From Xanthocytophaga flava (GTDB lineage Bacteria > Bacteroidota > Bacteroidia > Cytophagales > 172606-1): a DNA stretch of 64,000 nucleotides. Positions 37,585 through 46,598 of this stretch are shown in pieces (positions within the stretch are counted from its first letter, which is position 1; every line of letters begins with the position of its first letter). The position numbers and the translations under genes are program-made. Location: the NCBI GenBank assembly GCA_030068525.1, contig JASJOS010000022.1, forward strand, positions 1 through 64,000, in the 5' to 3' direction. The notes below the pieces were generated by a model. The model made no database searches, had not been told where the DNA came from, and was given only the letters and a program-made list of their open reading frames with translations.

Positions 37585-38286
37585 ATGAAAACACGCAGTT
37601 ATGAGAAAGAGATCATGGACGAGTTCAGTACGGGTGGTGAAGTTATGGACCAGACTCTTCGGGAACTTAGGTTTATCAATAAGTGGCTGGGAGGTAACAA
37701 AGTAACTCTGCAAGGTCTTGCAAAATTGTTTCGGCAGTATAATACATCAACTAAAACGCTACAAATTGCAGATCTCGGATGTGGAGGCGGTGATATGCTT
37801 GTTTGTATGTCGAAATGGGTAAGAAAACGGCAACAACCTGTTCAGTTTACAGGTATTGATGCCAATGAATACATTGTCGGGTATGCCCAGAAACACACAT
37901 CTTCTTATCCGAAAATATCCTATCTGAATCTGGATGTCTTCTCTGAAGACTTTAGACAGCAATCGTATGATATAGTTACGGGTACTTTGTTTTGTCATCA
38001 TTTTACAGATGAACAACTCATTTCACTTTTTCGAAACCTCAGACAACAGGTTCGCGTAGGAATAGTCATCAATGATCTTCATCGCCACTGGTTTGCCTAT
38101 CACTCTATTAAATGGCTTACCCGATGGTTTTCACGATCCGATATGGTCAAGTATGACGCAAAACTATCTGTTAAGCGGGGGTTTCTTCGCTCTGACTGGG
38201 AAAATATTCTGAATCAGGCAGGCATCAAAAAATATGAACTAACCTGGTGCTGGGCTTTTCGCTGGCGATTGGTTATTTTTGCCTGA
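37585..38286 (+). CDS. Class I SAM methyltransferase, partner of the polyketide synthase
   Basis: 233 residues. The Rossmann SAM-binding core has A-D-L-G-C-G-G-G-D-M-L near 61-71, G-I-D-A-N-E-Y near 92-98, and the catalytic-face segment D-I-V-T-G-T-L-F-C-H-H-F near 131-142. The C-terminal part is basic and aromatic (L-T-W-C-W-A-F-R-W-R-L). It is encoded 103 bases after the type III PKS stop, in the same direction, with no terminator between. In related genomes this pair is often followed by an FAD-dependent oxidoreductase; here a small secreted protein follows instead. Probable role: O- or C-methylation of the polyketide. Confidence 0.85.
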   Translation: MKTRSYEKEIMDEFSTGGEVMDQTLRELRFINKWLGGNKVTLQGLAKLFRQYNTSTKTLQIADLGCGGGDMLVCMSKWVRKRQQPVQFTGIDANEYIVGYAQKHTSSYPKISYLNLDVFSEDFRQQSYDIVTGTLFCHHFTDEQLISLFRNLRQQVRVGIVINDLHRHWFAYHSIKWLTRWFSRSDMVKYDAKLSVKRGFLRSDWENILNQAGIKKYELTWCWAFRWRLVIFA

Positions 38287-38349
38287 TACATATAGTAAGT
38301 AGTGCATAAAGTAACTTATTTTATTATTTTCTTTTATTATTCTAGACCT

Positions 38350-38706
38350 ATGAAAAAAGCAGCACTTGGATTACTTATTCTCACTCTCCTTTCATTTGCA
38401 TTTACAACTCCTAAACAGATAACAACTACAGCTTTGCGTGTGACTGTTCTGGATGATGCAGGAAATATCCAGGAAGGAGCTAAAGTAACACTATATAAAA
38501 CACAGGAAGACTTTGAGAAGGAACAGAATCCTGTTTCGGCAGCTCAGACTACTAGCAATAAGGGATTTGTTATCTTTAGAAGTTTGGAACCAAAGATTTA
38601 CTATGTTGCTGTTAGCAAAGGAGATCTGGATAATTCGGGTGGTTCTACACAAACACAGGAATTAAAATCAGGAGCAGTAAACAAAGTAAATATCATTATT
38701 GAATAG
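38350..38706 (+). CDS. Small secreted protein with Cna-B-like fold
   Basis: 118 residues from ATG 38350. A signal peptide covers about 1-20 (M-K-K-A-A-L-G-L-L-I-L ... S-F-A-F-T). The remainder is one beta-sandwich of the carboxypeptidase-regulatory/Cna-B type: L-R-V-T-V-L-D-D-A-G-N-I-Q-E-G-A-K-V-T-L-Y, then N-K-G-F-V-I-F-R and Y-Y-V-A-V-S-K-G-D. Such domains are structural or adhesive. It follows the PKS/methyltransferase pair at 63 bases and precedes a bidirectional terminator. Whether it belongs functionally with them is unclear. Confidence 0.8.
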   Translation: MKKAALGLLILTLLSFAFTTPKQITTTALRVTVLDDAGNIQEGAKVTLYKTQEDFEKEQNPVSAAQTTSNKGFVIFRSLEPKIYYVAVSKGDLDNSGGSTQTQELKSGAVNKVNIIIE

Positions 38707-38734
38707 AAGTTACTTTGTGATTAGCAATAAATAG

Positions 38735-38766
38735 AAACTCCCTATATAATACTATATAGGGAGTTT
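38735..38766. terminator. Bidirectional terminator
   Basis: AAACTCCCTATATA (38735-38748) and TATATAGGGAGTTT (38753-38766) form a perfect 14-bp stem with a 4-nt loop. It separates the plus-strand PKS unit from the minus-strand T9SS protein. Confidence 0.9.
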
Positions 38767-38801
38767 TGCTTTTCAGAGGGTTTATGCTTTACTAATTCTT
38801 C

Positions 38802-41384
38802 TTACTTGATAATGAGTTTCTGATGAGAAACTTGTTTTTCAGTGTTAATCTGCATTAGATAAGCTCCAGATGACAGGCCACTTACTGGCAACAAAGTTTC
38901 TCCACTACCTACTTCCAACTGTATACTCTTCACACAAACTCCCTGAATCGTATACAGATTCAACAACGCCTTTCCACTATAGTCTGTCTGCAAATACAAA
39001 CTCTGACCATCCGATGGATTGGGATACAACATAAAGCTATACCCGCCATTACCCTGTCCTATCTTCACAGTCACTACTTTTGAATAGGAGCTACTACCAT
39101 CTCTGTCTATCTGATTCAGCCGATAGTAGTTAACTCCTGTCTGTGGTGAACCATCCAAAAACGAATATGTTAACGGAACGGATGAATTACCTGCGGCCAC
39201 TACACTGCCGATCTGAGTATAACTCTTTCCATCACTGCTTCGCTCCACATTAAACATATGACTGTTTTCTTCACTACTGGTAATCCATTTTAACTCTACC
39301 TGTTTGTGCTCAGTGGCATAGCCATTAAATGACAGATAGGATACAGGTAAACTCACAGGTGTTCCACTGATAATGCCTATCTGGGAAAATGTTGAGAATC
39401 CACTTCGTCCATATTGGGTTTTTATGGAGTAATCGCCCACTACACTACTATTATTGAATGTCCAGGGAGAAGAAGCATTGGTTCGTTTGGCAAAGGTGAG
39501 CGGGCCACTGCCTCTCGGATAGGTAGGCAGATATAAGGTTATATTATATCTAGCAGAAGTAGCAGGAGCTACATCAGGTTCCAGTGTCCAGTAACCATCC
39601 TGAGCCAGAAAGGAAAATACATTCAATCCCTCTACCAGAGGCAATCCGCTCGTACCACTCAAAGTACCCCAGGTGAAAAAGCCCAGCACACTACTTACGC
39701 TCAAATCGGAAGTTACACTCATCCGTAAACGTTCGTACTTCCCAGCATCACCAATCGGATAATCATAATCAGTAGCAGCATCTGTTTGCGCAAAAGATAC
39801 ATCGTCAACATAAATATACTTGTTTGCACTGCCCGAAGTGATAAAGCCTATTTCACATGTCCCATTGGTAACTGCTATTCCTGTAATACTAATTTGTGTC
39901 CAGCTATTATTGCTTATAGTTTGGGTGAGTGTGCTTCCTCCATACCCACTTGCATACATATACGAATTATCGTTATTAGCGTCTCTTACCCAGGCACTCA
40001 AGGTATAGGTCCCATTAGGTAGACCACTCAAAGTCTGATAGGTTTTCACATTCCAGCTATTAGAGGCTGAATAGTGAGTCAGGTGACGGGTTGAAGAAGA
40101 GCCAGAATAAGCATTGGAAGTTTCTGTGTAAACAGCAGAGGTAGAACCTGTAGATGTCCAGTTTGTTAGAGAACTGGTAAAACTTGGATTACTCACTTGG
40201 TTAACAGAAGAACCTATAGCTCTTCTCAGATTGCCATCTACATAGGAGGCAGAAGAAAAATTAGTAACTGCACTTGAGGTAGCATTCAGTACATAAATCT
40301 CATAGGCATTGGTTGTGATCAATCCTTTGGTCAGATTCAGATTTTTTGCAATATAGATCGTATTGGAAGGAATCACATAGCCTGAGTTTTTATTAATTTT
40401 CAGATTCATATACGGGCTGGTAGAACTGCTTCCGGAAATAGCCTGATTGGTTGTACCCATCAGGGTGATGGTAGCCGTAGAGCTGGCAGAGATTGTTCCG
40501 CTATTGAGTAGATTTCCACACACCTGTAGTTCACTGCCACTATTTAAAGTTACTGTTGCCCCTAACTGGATAGTCATAGAACGTACAGCTCCGGTAGCAC
40601 TGGTAGCCAGTACAGGATAGTTGGTCAGTCCACTAGGAATAACCACATCATCTGAGCAGGTGGGTACGGTACACGATCCCCAGTTATCAGCTTTGGTCCA
40701 GTCTGTGGTGTAGCCTTGCCAAATAAAATCATCACTGATGGTAGTATAATTAATAGCAGGATTATCTTTCACCAGACTAATATCATCAATTCCAATATCA
40801 TTACCTGAGGTAACAAGACTTATATTTCGGATTGATAGTTCCAGTGAAGTTAACACGCCACTATTAAAAGTCATGGTATATTTCTTCCATCCACAAGTTG
40901 CAGTTGCTTTAATATCTTGTCCTAAACGTGTACAATTACCATACAATCCAAATGATAAGGTAGTATAGTCTGTTAAGGCAACAGCATAAAAAGTAAAGGT
41001 ATAGTTTGTATTTGGAGTAAGACTAACAGTTTGAGCCCATAACTTCTTGGAAGATCCATCATATCCATTTCCAACCAACATATTACCTCCTGAAGGGGGC
41101 ACATTACTTCCTGACACAGAGGCAATTGACGCTGCACTACAAAAAAGGTTATGAATCGAAACTGGATTTGATGTTAATGTATAGAGACCTTCGGGATATA
41201 GAACTGTATTATTTGAAGGAGCAACATAGGTATACTCTGATGTAAATCCAGTATTACCACTCGAAAAATTTCCATTTGTAACCAGATTCTGAGCTCGAAC
41301 CTTTATCCCAACCGTTATACAGAAAAGAAACAATATAACTTTCTGTGTGTATCCTAATGAAAATCTTGTAAAAAGCTGCTGCAT
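38802..41384 (-). CDS. T9SS-secreted CBM-like protein, tandem paralogue A
   Basis: 860 residues. A signal peptide covers about 1-31 (cleavage after V-R-A before Q). Order: a CBM4/9-like beta-sandwich (about 33-205; N-L-V-T-N-G-N-F-S-S-G), a W-x-x-x-x-N-W-G-S-C-T-V-P module with two Cys (about 215-300), a second CBM4/9-like module (about 395-535; P-S-F-T-S-S-L-T-N-W), a linker, then V-S-L-P-V-S-Y-L-S-F-N-G and the T9SS type A tail (F-M-L-Y-P-N-P-S, ending Q-K-L-I-I-K). It is predicted to be exported to the cell surface and to bind polysaccharide; no catalytic site was seen. It is one of two tandem copies; the 3' 726 bases are almost identical to copy B. Confidence 0.88.
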   Translation of the reverse strand: MQQLFTRFSLGYTQKVILFLFCITVGIKVRAQNLVTNGNFSSGNTGFTSEYTYVAPSNNTVLYPEGLYTLTSNPVSIHNLFCSAASIASVSGSNVPPSGGNMLVGNGYDGSSKKLWAQTVSLTPNTNYTFTFYAVALTDYTTLSFGLYGNCTRLGQDIKATATCGWKKYTMTFNSGVLTSLELSIRNISLVTSGNDIGIDDISLVKDNPAINYTTISDDFIWQGYTTDWTKADNWGSCTVPTCSDDVVIPSGLTNYPVLATSATGAVRSMTIQLGATVTLNSGSELQVCGNLLNSGTISASSTATITLMGTTNQAISGSSSTSPYMNLKINKNSGYVIPSNTIYIAKNLNLTKGLITTNAYEIYVLNATSSAVTNFSSASYVDGNLRRAIGSSVNQVSNPSFTSSLTNWTSTGSTSAVYTETSNAYSGSSSTRHLTHYSASNSWNVKTYQTLSGLPNGTYTLSAWVRDANNDNSYMYASGYGGSTLTQTISNNSWTQISITGIAVTNGTCEIGFITSGSANKYIYVDDVSFAQTDAATDYDYPIGDAGKYERLRMSVTSDLSVSSVLGFFTWGTLSGTSGLPLVEGLNVFSFLAQDGYWTLEPDVAPATSARYNITLYLPTYPRGSGPLTFAKRTNASSPWTFNNSSVVGDYSIKTQYGRSGFSTFSQIGIISGTPVSLPVSYLSFNGYATEHKQVELKWITSSEENSHMFNVERSSDGKSYTQIGSVVAAGNSSVPLTYSFLDGSPQTGVNYYRLNQIDRDGSSSYSKVVTVKIGQGNGGYSFMLYPNPSDGQSLYLQTDYSGKALLNLYTIQGVCVKSIQLEVGSGETLLPVSGLSSGAYLMQINTEKQVSHQKLIIK

Positions 41385-41769
41385 ATCATTTGATAGTATT
41401 TTTCCGCAGCAATTCTACACAAAATTTGACTCTGCAATTATACTACGCCCATACCTTAACTTACATATGTCAGAATTGAAAACATTCTCTTGAAACCTAC
41501 TAATTTTACTCAGTATCAAACTAGTACTTATCCAAAAAGAAGATTAAAAATATTCACCTTTTTGGATAAGTAAGTATAGCAATTGGTTGGTTATTTCCTC
41601 GCATTGATAAAATCTAAAATCTTATATACATTTTCAGATTACAATACAATTCTAACTAATGTGAAAACTATAACACATATATACTGCTTTGCACTAATTA
41701 TCCTGTTTCTCACTTTATGCAGGAGGCTTACTTTAGCGTTTATAGAAATAGAAAAGAATTACAATTTTC
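41385..41769. other. Spacer between the tandem T9SS paralogues
   Basis: 385 bases with no convincing gene. The first about 29 bases upstream of paralogue A (41385-41413) match the leader of paralogue B (44362-44390). A 15-bp inverted repeat lies at 41525-41572. Confidence 0.5.
41525..41572. repeat. 15-bp inverted repeat between paralogues
   Basis: TACTTATCCAAAAAG (41525-41539) and CTTTTTGGATAAGTA (41558-41572) are exact reverse complements with an 18-nt spacer. There is no T-run next to the stem. It could be an RNA hairpin at the 3' end of paralogue B mRNA, or a remnant of a small mobile element. Confidence 0.5.
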
Positions 41770-44361
41770 TTACTTAATAATGAGTTTCTGATGAGAAACT
41801 TGTTTTTCAGTGTTAATCTGCATTAGATAAGCCCCAGATGACAAGCCACTTACTGGCAACAAAGTTTCTCCACTACCTACTTCCAACTGTATACTCTTCA
41901 CACAAACTCCCTGAATCGTATACAGATTCAACAACGCCTTTCCACTATAGTCTGTCTGCAAATACAAACTCTGACCATCCGATGGATTGGGATACAACAT
42001 AAAGCTATACCCGCCATTACCCTGACCTATTTTCACAGTCACTACTTTTGAATAGGAGCTACTACCATCTCTGTCTATCTGATTCAACCGATAGTAGTTA
42101 ACTCCTGTCTGTGGTGAACTATCCAAAAACGAATACGTTAACGGAACGGATGAATTACCTGCGGCCACTACACTGCCTATCTGAGTATAAATCTTTCCAT
42201 CACTGCTTCGCTCCACATTAAACATATGACTGTTTTCTTCACTACTGGTAATCCATTTTAACTCTACCTGTTTGTGCTCAGTGGCATAGCCATTAAATGA
42301 CAGATAGGATACAGGTAAACTCACAGGTGTTCCACTAATAATGCCTATCTGGGAAAATGTTGAAAATCCACTTCGTCCATATTGGGTTTTTATGGAGTAA
42401 TCGCCCACTACACTACTATTATTGAATGTCCAGGGAGAAGAAGCATTGGTTCGTTTGGCAAAGGTGAGCGGGCCACTGCCTCTCGGATAGGTAGGTAAGT
42501 ATAAGGTTATATTGTATCGGGCTGAAGCCGCAGGTGTGGTGTTGGGTTCCAATGTCCAGTAACCATCCTGAGCCAGAAAAGAAAATACATTCAATCCCTC
42601 TACCAGTGGTAATCCACTCGTACCACTCAAAGTACCCCAGGTGAAAAAGCCCAGCACACTACTTACATTCAGATCAGAGGTTACACTCATCCGTAAGCGT
42701 TCATAACGAGTGGCATCACCAATTGGATAATCATAATCGGTAGCTACATCTGTCTGCGTAAAAGATACATCATCTACATAAATATATCTATTTCTGCCAC
42801 CAGAAGTATAAAATCCGATTTCACAACTTCCATTGGTAACTACAATACCTGTAATTGTAATCTGTCTCCAGTTACTATTAGTTATATCTTGGGTGAGTGT
42901 ACTTCCTCCATAGCCACTTGCATACATATAGGAATTATCATTATTTCCATCCAATACCCAGGCGCTCAATGTATAGGTGCCATTGGGTATACCAGTGAAT
43001 GTCTGATAGGTTTTCACATTCCAGCTATTAGAGGCTGAATAGTGAGTCAGGTGACGGGTTGAAGAAGAGCCAGAATAGGCATTGGAAGTTTCTGTGTAAG
43101 CAGCAGAAGTGGAACCTGTAGTTGTCCAATCTGTCAGTGAGCTCGTAAAGCTAGGATTGGAGACTCGGTTAGCAGAAGAGCCAATAGCTCTTCTCAGATT
43201 TCCATACACATACGATGCCGATGAAAAATTAGTAACAGCAGCAGGAGAAGCCAAAATATTGGTTAAATAAACTTCATAGGAATTTGTTTTAATTAATCCT
43301 TTGGTCAAATTCAATGTATTGGAAATATAAATAGTGTTGGAAGGAATCACATAGCCTGAGTTTTTATTAATTTTCAGGTTCACATATTGATCCGAAGAAC
43401 TGCTACCGGAAATAGTCTGATCAGTAGTTCCCATCATGGTGATGGTAGCCGTAGAGCTGGAAGCAATAGTACCACTATTTAATAAATTTCCGCACACCTG
43501 CAATTCACTACCACTATTTAAAGTCACTTTAGCTCCTGATTGAATAGTAATAGATCTTACAGCGCCCGTAGTATTGGATGCTAGTATAGGATAGTTAGTC
43601 AGTCCAGTAGGAATAACCACATCATCTGAGCAGGTGGGTACGGTACACGATCCCCAGTTATCAGCATTTGTCCAGTCTGTAGTATACCCTTGCCAAATGA
43701 AGTCATCACTGATGGTAGCATAGTTAGAAACTGGATTGTCTTTTACCAATATAATATCATCAACAGCAATGTCATTACCAGAAGCATTTACACTTATATT
43801 ACGCAGTGACAATTCCAGTGAGGTTAATACTCCACTATTAAAAGTCATCGTATATAATGTCCATGCACATGTGTTACCCACATCTATATCTTGCCCTAAA
43901 CGTGTACAGTTACCATATAAACCGAACAATAAAGTATTTGCACCTGCCAGACTCATTGCATAAAAAGTCAGCTTGTAATTGGTATTAGCCTGCAAAGCAA
44001 CAGTCTGAGTCCATAATTTTTTAGAAGAACCATTATAACCATTTCCTATCAACATATTTCCCCCAGAAATAGGTGATCTCACTCCTTCTGTAGTCAATGC
44101 ACAAAAGTCCTGGTGATAATATTTTGGATTTGTCCCAACAGTGTATCTTCCTTCAGGGCCTAATCCCTGAGAGTAATTTGTATTGTTTGTAGGTTGTGTA
44201 GTATATGTATACTCTGAAGTAAAGCTGGCATTACCATTAGAAAAGTCTCCATTCACGATCAGATTCTGAGCCTGAATCTTTACCCCAACCAGTATACATA
44301 AAACTAGCAGTACTATTTTCTGTATATATGCCAATGAAAATCTTGTAAAAAAATGCTGCAT
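41770..44361 (-). CDS. T9SS-secreted CBM-like protein, tandem paralogue B
   Basis: 863 residues, same domain order as paralogue A: signal peptide (to about residue 31, before Q-N-L-I-V-N-G-D-F), CBM4/9-like module, W-G-S-C-T-V-P-T-C module, second CBM4/9-like module and T9SS type A tail (L-Y-P-N-P-S ... Q-K-L-I-I-K). The N-terminal 200 residues differ from A in many positions, whereas the last 240 residues differ in only a few. The two genes are on the same strand with a period of 2968 bases. A 31-base leader immediately upstream of and including the start is also shared. The pair thus arose by tandem duplication of gene plus leader. Confidence 0.88.
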   Translation of the reverse strand: MQHFFTRFSLAYIQKIVLLVLCILVGVKIQAQNLIVNGDFSNGNASFTSEYTYTTQPTNNTNYSQGLGPEGRYTVGTNPKYYHQDFCALTTEGVRSPISGGNMLIGNGYNGSSKKLWTQTVALQANTNYKLTFYAMSLAGANTLLFGLYGNCTRLGQDIDVGNTCAWTLYTMTFNSGVLTSLELSLRNISVNASGNDIAVDDIILVKDNPVSNYATISDDFIWQGYTTDWTNADNWGSCTVPTCSDDVVIPTGLTNYPILASNTTGAVRSITIQSGAKVTLNSGSELQVCGNLLNSGTIASSSTATITMMGTTDQTISGSSSSDQYVNLKINKNSGYVIPSNTIYISNTLNLTKGLIKTNSYEVYLTNILASPAAVTNFSSASYVYGNLRRAIGSSANRVSNPSFTSSLTDWTTTGSTSAAYTETSNAYSGSSSTRHLTHYSASNSWNVKTYQTFTGIPNGTYTLSAWVLDGNNDNSYMYASGYGGSTLTQDITNSNWRQITITGIVVTNGSCEIGFYTSGGRNRYIYVDDVSFTQTDVATDYDYPIGDATRYERLRMSVTSDLNVSSVLGFFTWGTLSGTSGLPLVEGLNVFSFLAQDGYWTLEPNTTPAASARYNITLYLPTYPRGSGPLTFAKRTNASSPWTFNNSSVVGDYSIKTQYGRSGFSTFSQIGIISGTPVSLPVSYLSFNGYATEHKQVELKWITSSEENSHMFNVERSSDGKIYTQIGSVVAAGNSSVPLTYSFLDSSPQTGVNYYRLNQIDRDGSSSYSKVVTVKIGQGNGGYSFMLYPNPSDGQSLYLQTDYSGKALLNLYTIQGVCVKSIQLEVGSGETLLPVSGLSSGAYLMQINTEKQVSHQKLIIK

Positions 44362-44816
44362 ATCATTTGATAGTATTTTTCCGCAGCAATGTTACATAAA
44401 AATCAACTTAACGAATGCACACTACTAAGAAGTTAACTTACATGTGTTAGGATTGAGCTCTAGATTCCGAAATATACAGATAAGTAAATATCCCTATCTT
44501 ATTTTGTAATTACTGTACGACATTAAAGAACAAAGCCTTATGAATACCTATCAAAATTTACAACCCTTTTTTATGTAATTCGTGAGTAGTATAAAATAAA
44601 TAATAAATCACCTTTCAATAACTTTTTTCTTACATAAGAGAGGAGAAAATCATATGTTTATACTTTTCTATACTCAATATAAACAAAAAAGATAGCAGAA
44701 AATCCGCTATCTTTTTTACTCTTTCCCAAGTTGTGACTCTCTATTTTATTTCATTTATAATCAGACCATAGCAATTCAGATCTAACCTAAATAAACAGAA
44801 ACAGAAAGTCTCTACT
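44362..44816. other. Intergenic region upstream of paralogue B
   Basis: 455 bases, AT-rich. It holds the duplicated leader at 44362-44390 and the terminator at 44685-44717; nothing else recognised. Confidence 0.45.
44685..44717. terminator. Intrinsic terminator of the PKD lipoprotein gene
   Basis: AAAAAAGATAGC (44685-44696) pairs exactly with GCTATCTTTTTT (44706-44717) across a 9-nt loop. It reads as a T-tailed terminator for the minus-strand gene ending at 44817. Confidence 0.85.
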
Positions 44817-46307
44817 TTATTTTTCTACGAACACATTGCCATTTGCATTGGATTCAAATGTATTCGTTGTTGAAGCATCATCGTTGATCTGTCCCTTGTA
44901 TGAAACAAAGATTCCATAGCCTGCACTTCCTTTGAAAGTTGAGTTTTTAACATTCAGCTTAGCTGGTGTGCCTCCAAAAACTGCTACACAAGCTTTCTTT
45001 CCAGATAAAATAGCAACACTGCCTCCATAACTTACTTCAGCATTCTCCAATATATTTTGATTGTTGGCTGAATAGAAAATGATACCTCGCCAGAAACCTG
45101 CAGTTTTAGTAACCCCTGTAAAAACTATTCTGTTAGTGGCTGTTCCTTTTGCTGTGAGATAGCCAGAGCTATTGATAGCAAGGCCTGCCTCAGATGTCAT
45201 CTCCATAGTTACTCCTGGTAATATTTTCCAGCCAGCTTCTACGGCAATCTGTCCCATAATCCGATAAGGAGTCTTGTCTGTAAATGCATTCCATACTACC
45301 TCTTCTCCACTGGAAGGTTTCAACAAATTAGAGGCTACTACTTCTACAATATTGCGTCCATTGTTGCTGGTAAATACACTGGCAGCATCCAGGTATCGTA
45401 CATTGTCAGCAGCCAGTTTTACACCTGCTTCTGTATTCTTACTAAATGTGTTGGAAGTGAACTGAGGTAATACTGTCCCATCGGCTGCATGCAATCCATA
45501 TCCTCCACTTTCGCTAATCAGGCTATTTTTTAAAGCAACCTGGGCATGCGATCCTCCAAACAAAGTCAATCCGGCTTTGGTGGCACTTAACATATTGCGA
45601 CTACCAGCATACAAAATTTCTACGTTACTTAACTCATTAGCAGAGCTTGCAGAATAAATCATAATTCCGGCCCAATATCCTTTGCTGTTTTGTTGACCTG
45701 TAAATCGGATCTTTTTAGTTGCTTCTCCTTTTGCAATAATAGTTCCGGTTCCATTTTGCATCTCCATACTCACATCCCGTGCAAAAGCAATTACAACACC
45801 AGGCTTTATTGTTAACTGCGATGTAACAATTACGTTCTTGTTAGCTATATAGTCAGGCAGGTCAGGATTGGCTATCCGATCCTCAAGTATAGTCTCCACA
45901 TTTATCTGCTCTGCCAGGCTTAAAGGTTGTAAGGCTCCTGCGGTTACAAGTACTTTATCGGTACTCTGTCCATTTTCATTTGAAACTTTTAATTCTATTT
46001 CATATTCACCTACTTGATCAGGTATAAATGTTGGTTTTGGGGTAGTTGCGCCTGAGAGGTTGATAGTACTGTTTGTTGGTTTCTTCGTGAATGACCACTG
46101 ATAGGTAAGTGGCTTATTCTGGCTGTCAGTAGATGCACTTCCATCGAGTGTTACAGTTTGTCCTGCCTGTACAGTCTGATCAGTACCAGCATTGGCTGTT
46201 ACGGAATTTGCAGGTGTAGGATCTGGAGTTTCTTTTTTACATCCAGCTATCAATAATATGCTGGATAGCAATACAGGTAATAGTCTTTTCGTGAACATAA
46301 TTTTCAT
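44817..46307 (-). CDS. Lipoprotein with PKD and beta-helix domains
   Basis: 496 residues. The leader ends L-I-A-G-C with lipid Cys23. A PKD/REJ-like domain spans about 36-126 (N-A-G-T-D-Q-T-V-Q-A-G-Q-T-V-T-L-D-G-S and Y-Q-W-S-F-T-K-K-P). The remainder is a parallel beta-helix in two similar halves: each has a T-I-K-P-G-V / K-I-L-P-G-V start, I-x-F-T-G, G-Y-W-A-G-I-M-I-Y-S-A / G-F-W-R-G-I-I-F-Y-S-A, a V-E-I-L-Y-A-G / A-E-V-S-Y-G-G rung and a G-Y-G end. This resembles an internal duplication of about 190 residues. Probably on the cell surface, binding or trimming polysaccharide; no catalytic residues identified. Confidence 0.85.
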   Translation of the reverse strand: MKIMFTKRLLPVLLSSILLIAGCKKETPDPTPANSVTANAGTDQTVQAGQTVTLDGSASTDSQNKPLTYQWSFTKKPTNSTINLSGATTPKPTFIPDQVGEYEIELKVSNENGQSTDKVLVTAGALQPLSLAEQINVETILEDRIANPDLPDYIANKNVIVTSQLTIKPGVVIAFARDVSMEMQNGTGTIIAKGEATKKIRFTGQQNSKGYWAGIMIYSASSANELSNVEILYAGSRNMLSATKAGLTLFGGSHAQVALKNSLISESGGYGLHAADGTVLPQFTSNTFSKNTEAGVKLAADNVRYLDAASVFTSNNGRNIVEVVASNLLKPSSGEEVVWNAFTDKTPYRIMGQIAVEAGWKILPGVTMEMTSEAGLAINSSGYLTAKGTATNRIVFTGVTKTAGFWRGIIFYSANNQNILENAEVSYGGSVAILSGKKACVAVFGGTPAKLNVKNSTFKGSAGYGIFVSYKGQINDDASTTNTFESNANGNVFVEK

Positions 46308-46520
46308 AGTGTAGTTGTAATTGGATAAGATACCTCAGACAGAGATAAACAAAGTGTGATTAGGAAGCCCTGATCTGTAAGTACTCAACAAAAGTGGGGA
46401 TCAAAAGCAGAGAAAAGAATATGAAGCTACATAAACTGTAAAAAGGACTACTCTAACAGACAAAATATGGGATTAAAATGTAAGATACTGACTTACTCAA
46501 AATAGGGCTCTATAAAAAAA

Positions 46521-46541
46521 AGTCCTGTCAATAACAGGACT
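46521..46541 (-). terminator. Intrinsic terminator of the HAD gene
   Basis: AGTCCTGT (46521-46528) and ACAGGACT (46534-46541), 5-nt loop; TTTTTTTATA follows on the minus strand. Confidence 0.9.
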
Positions 46542-46598
46542 CTCAAATCTATGTATAAAAATTCCCACTAAAAAATCGTTTGACAAATCATGACTCAA

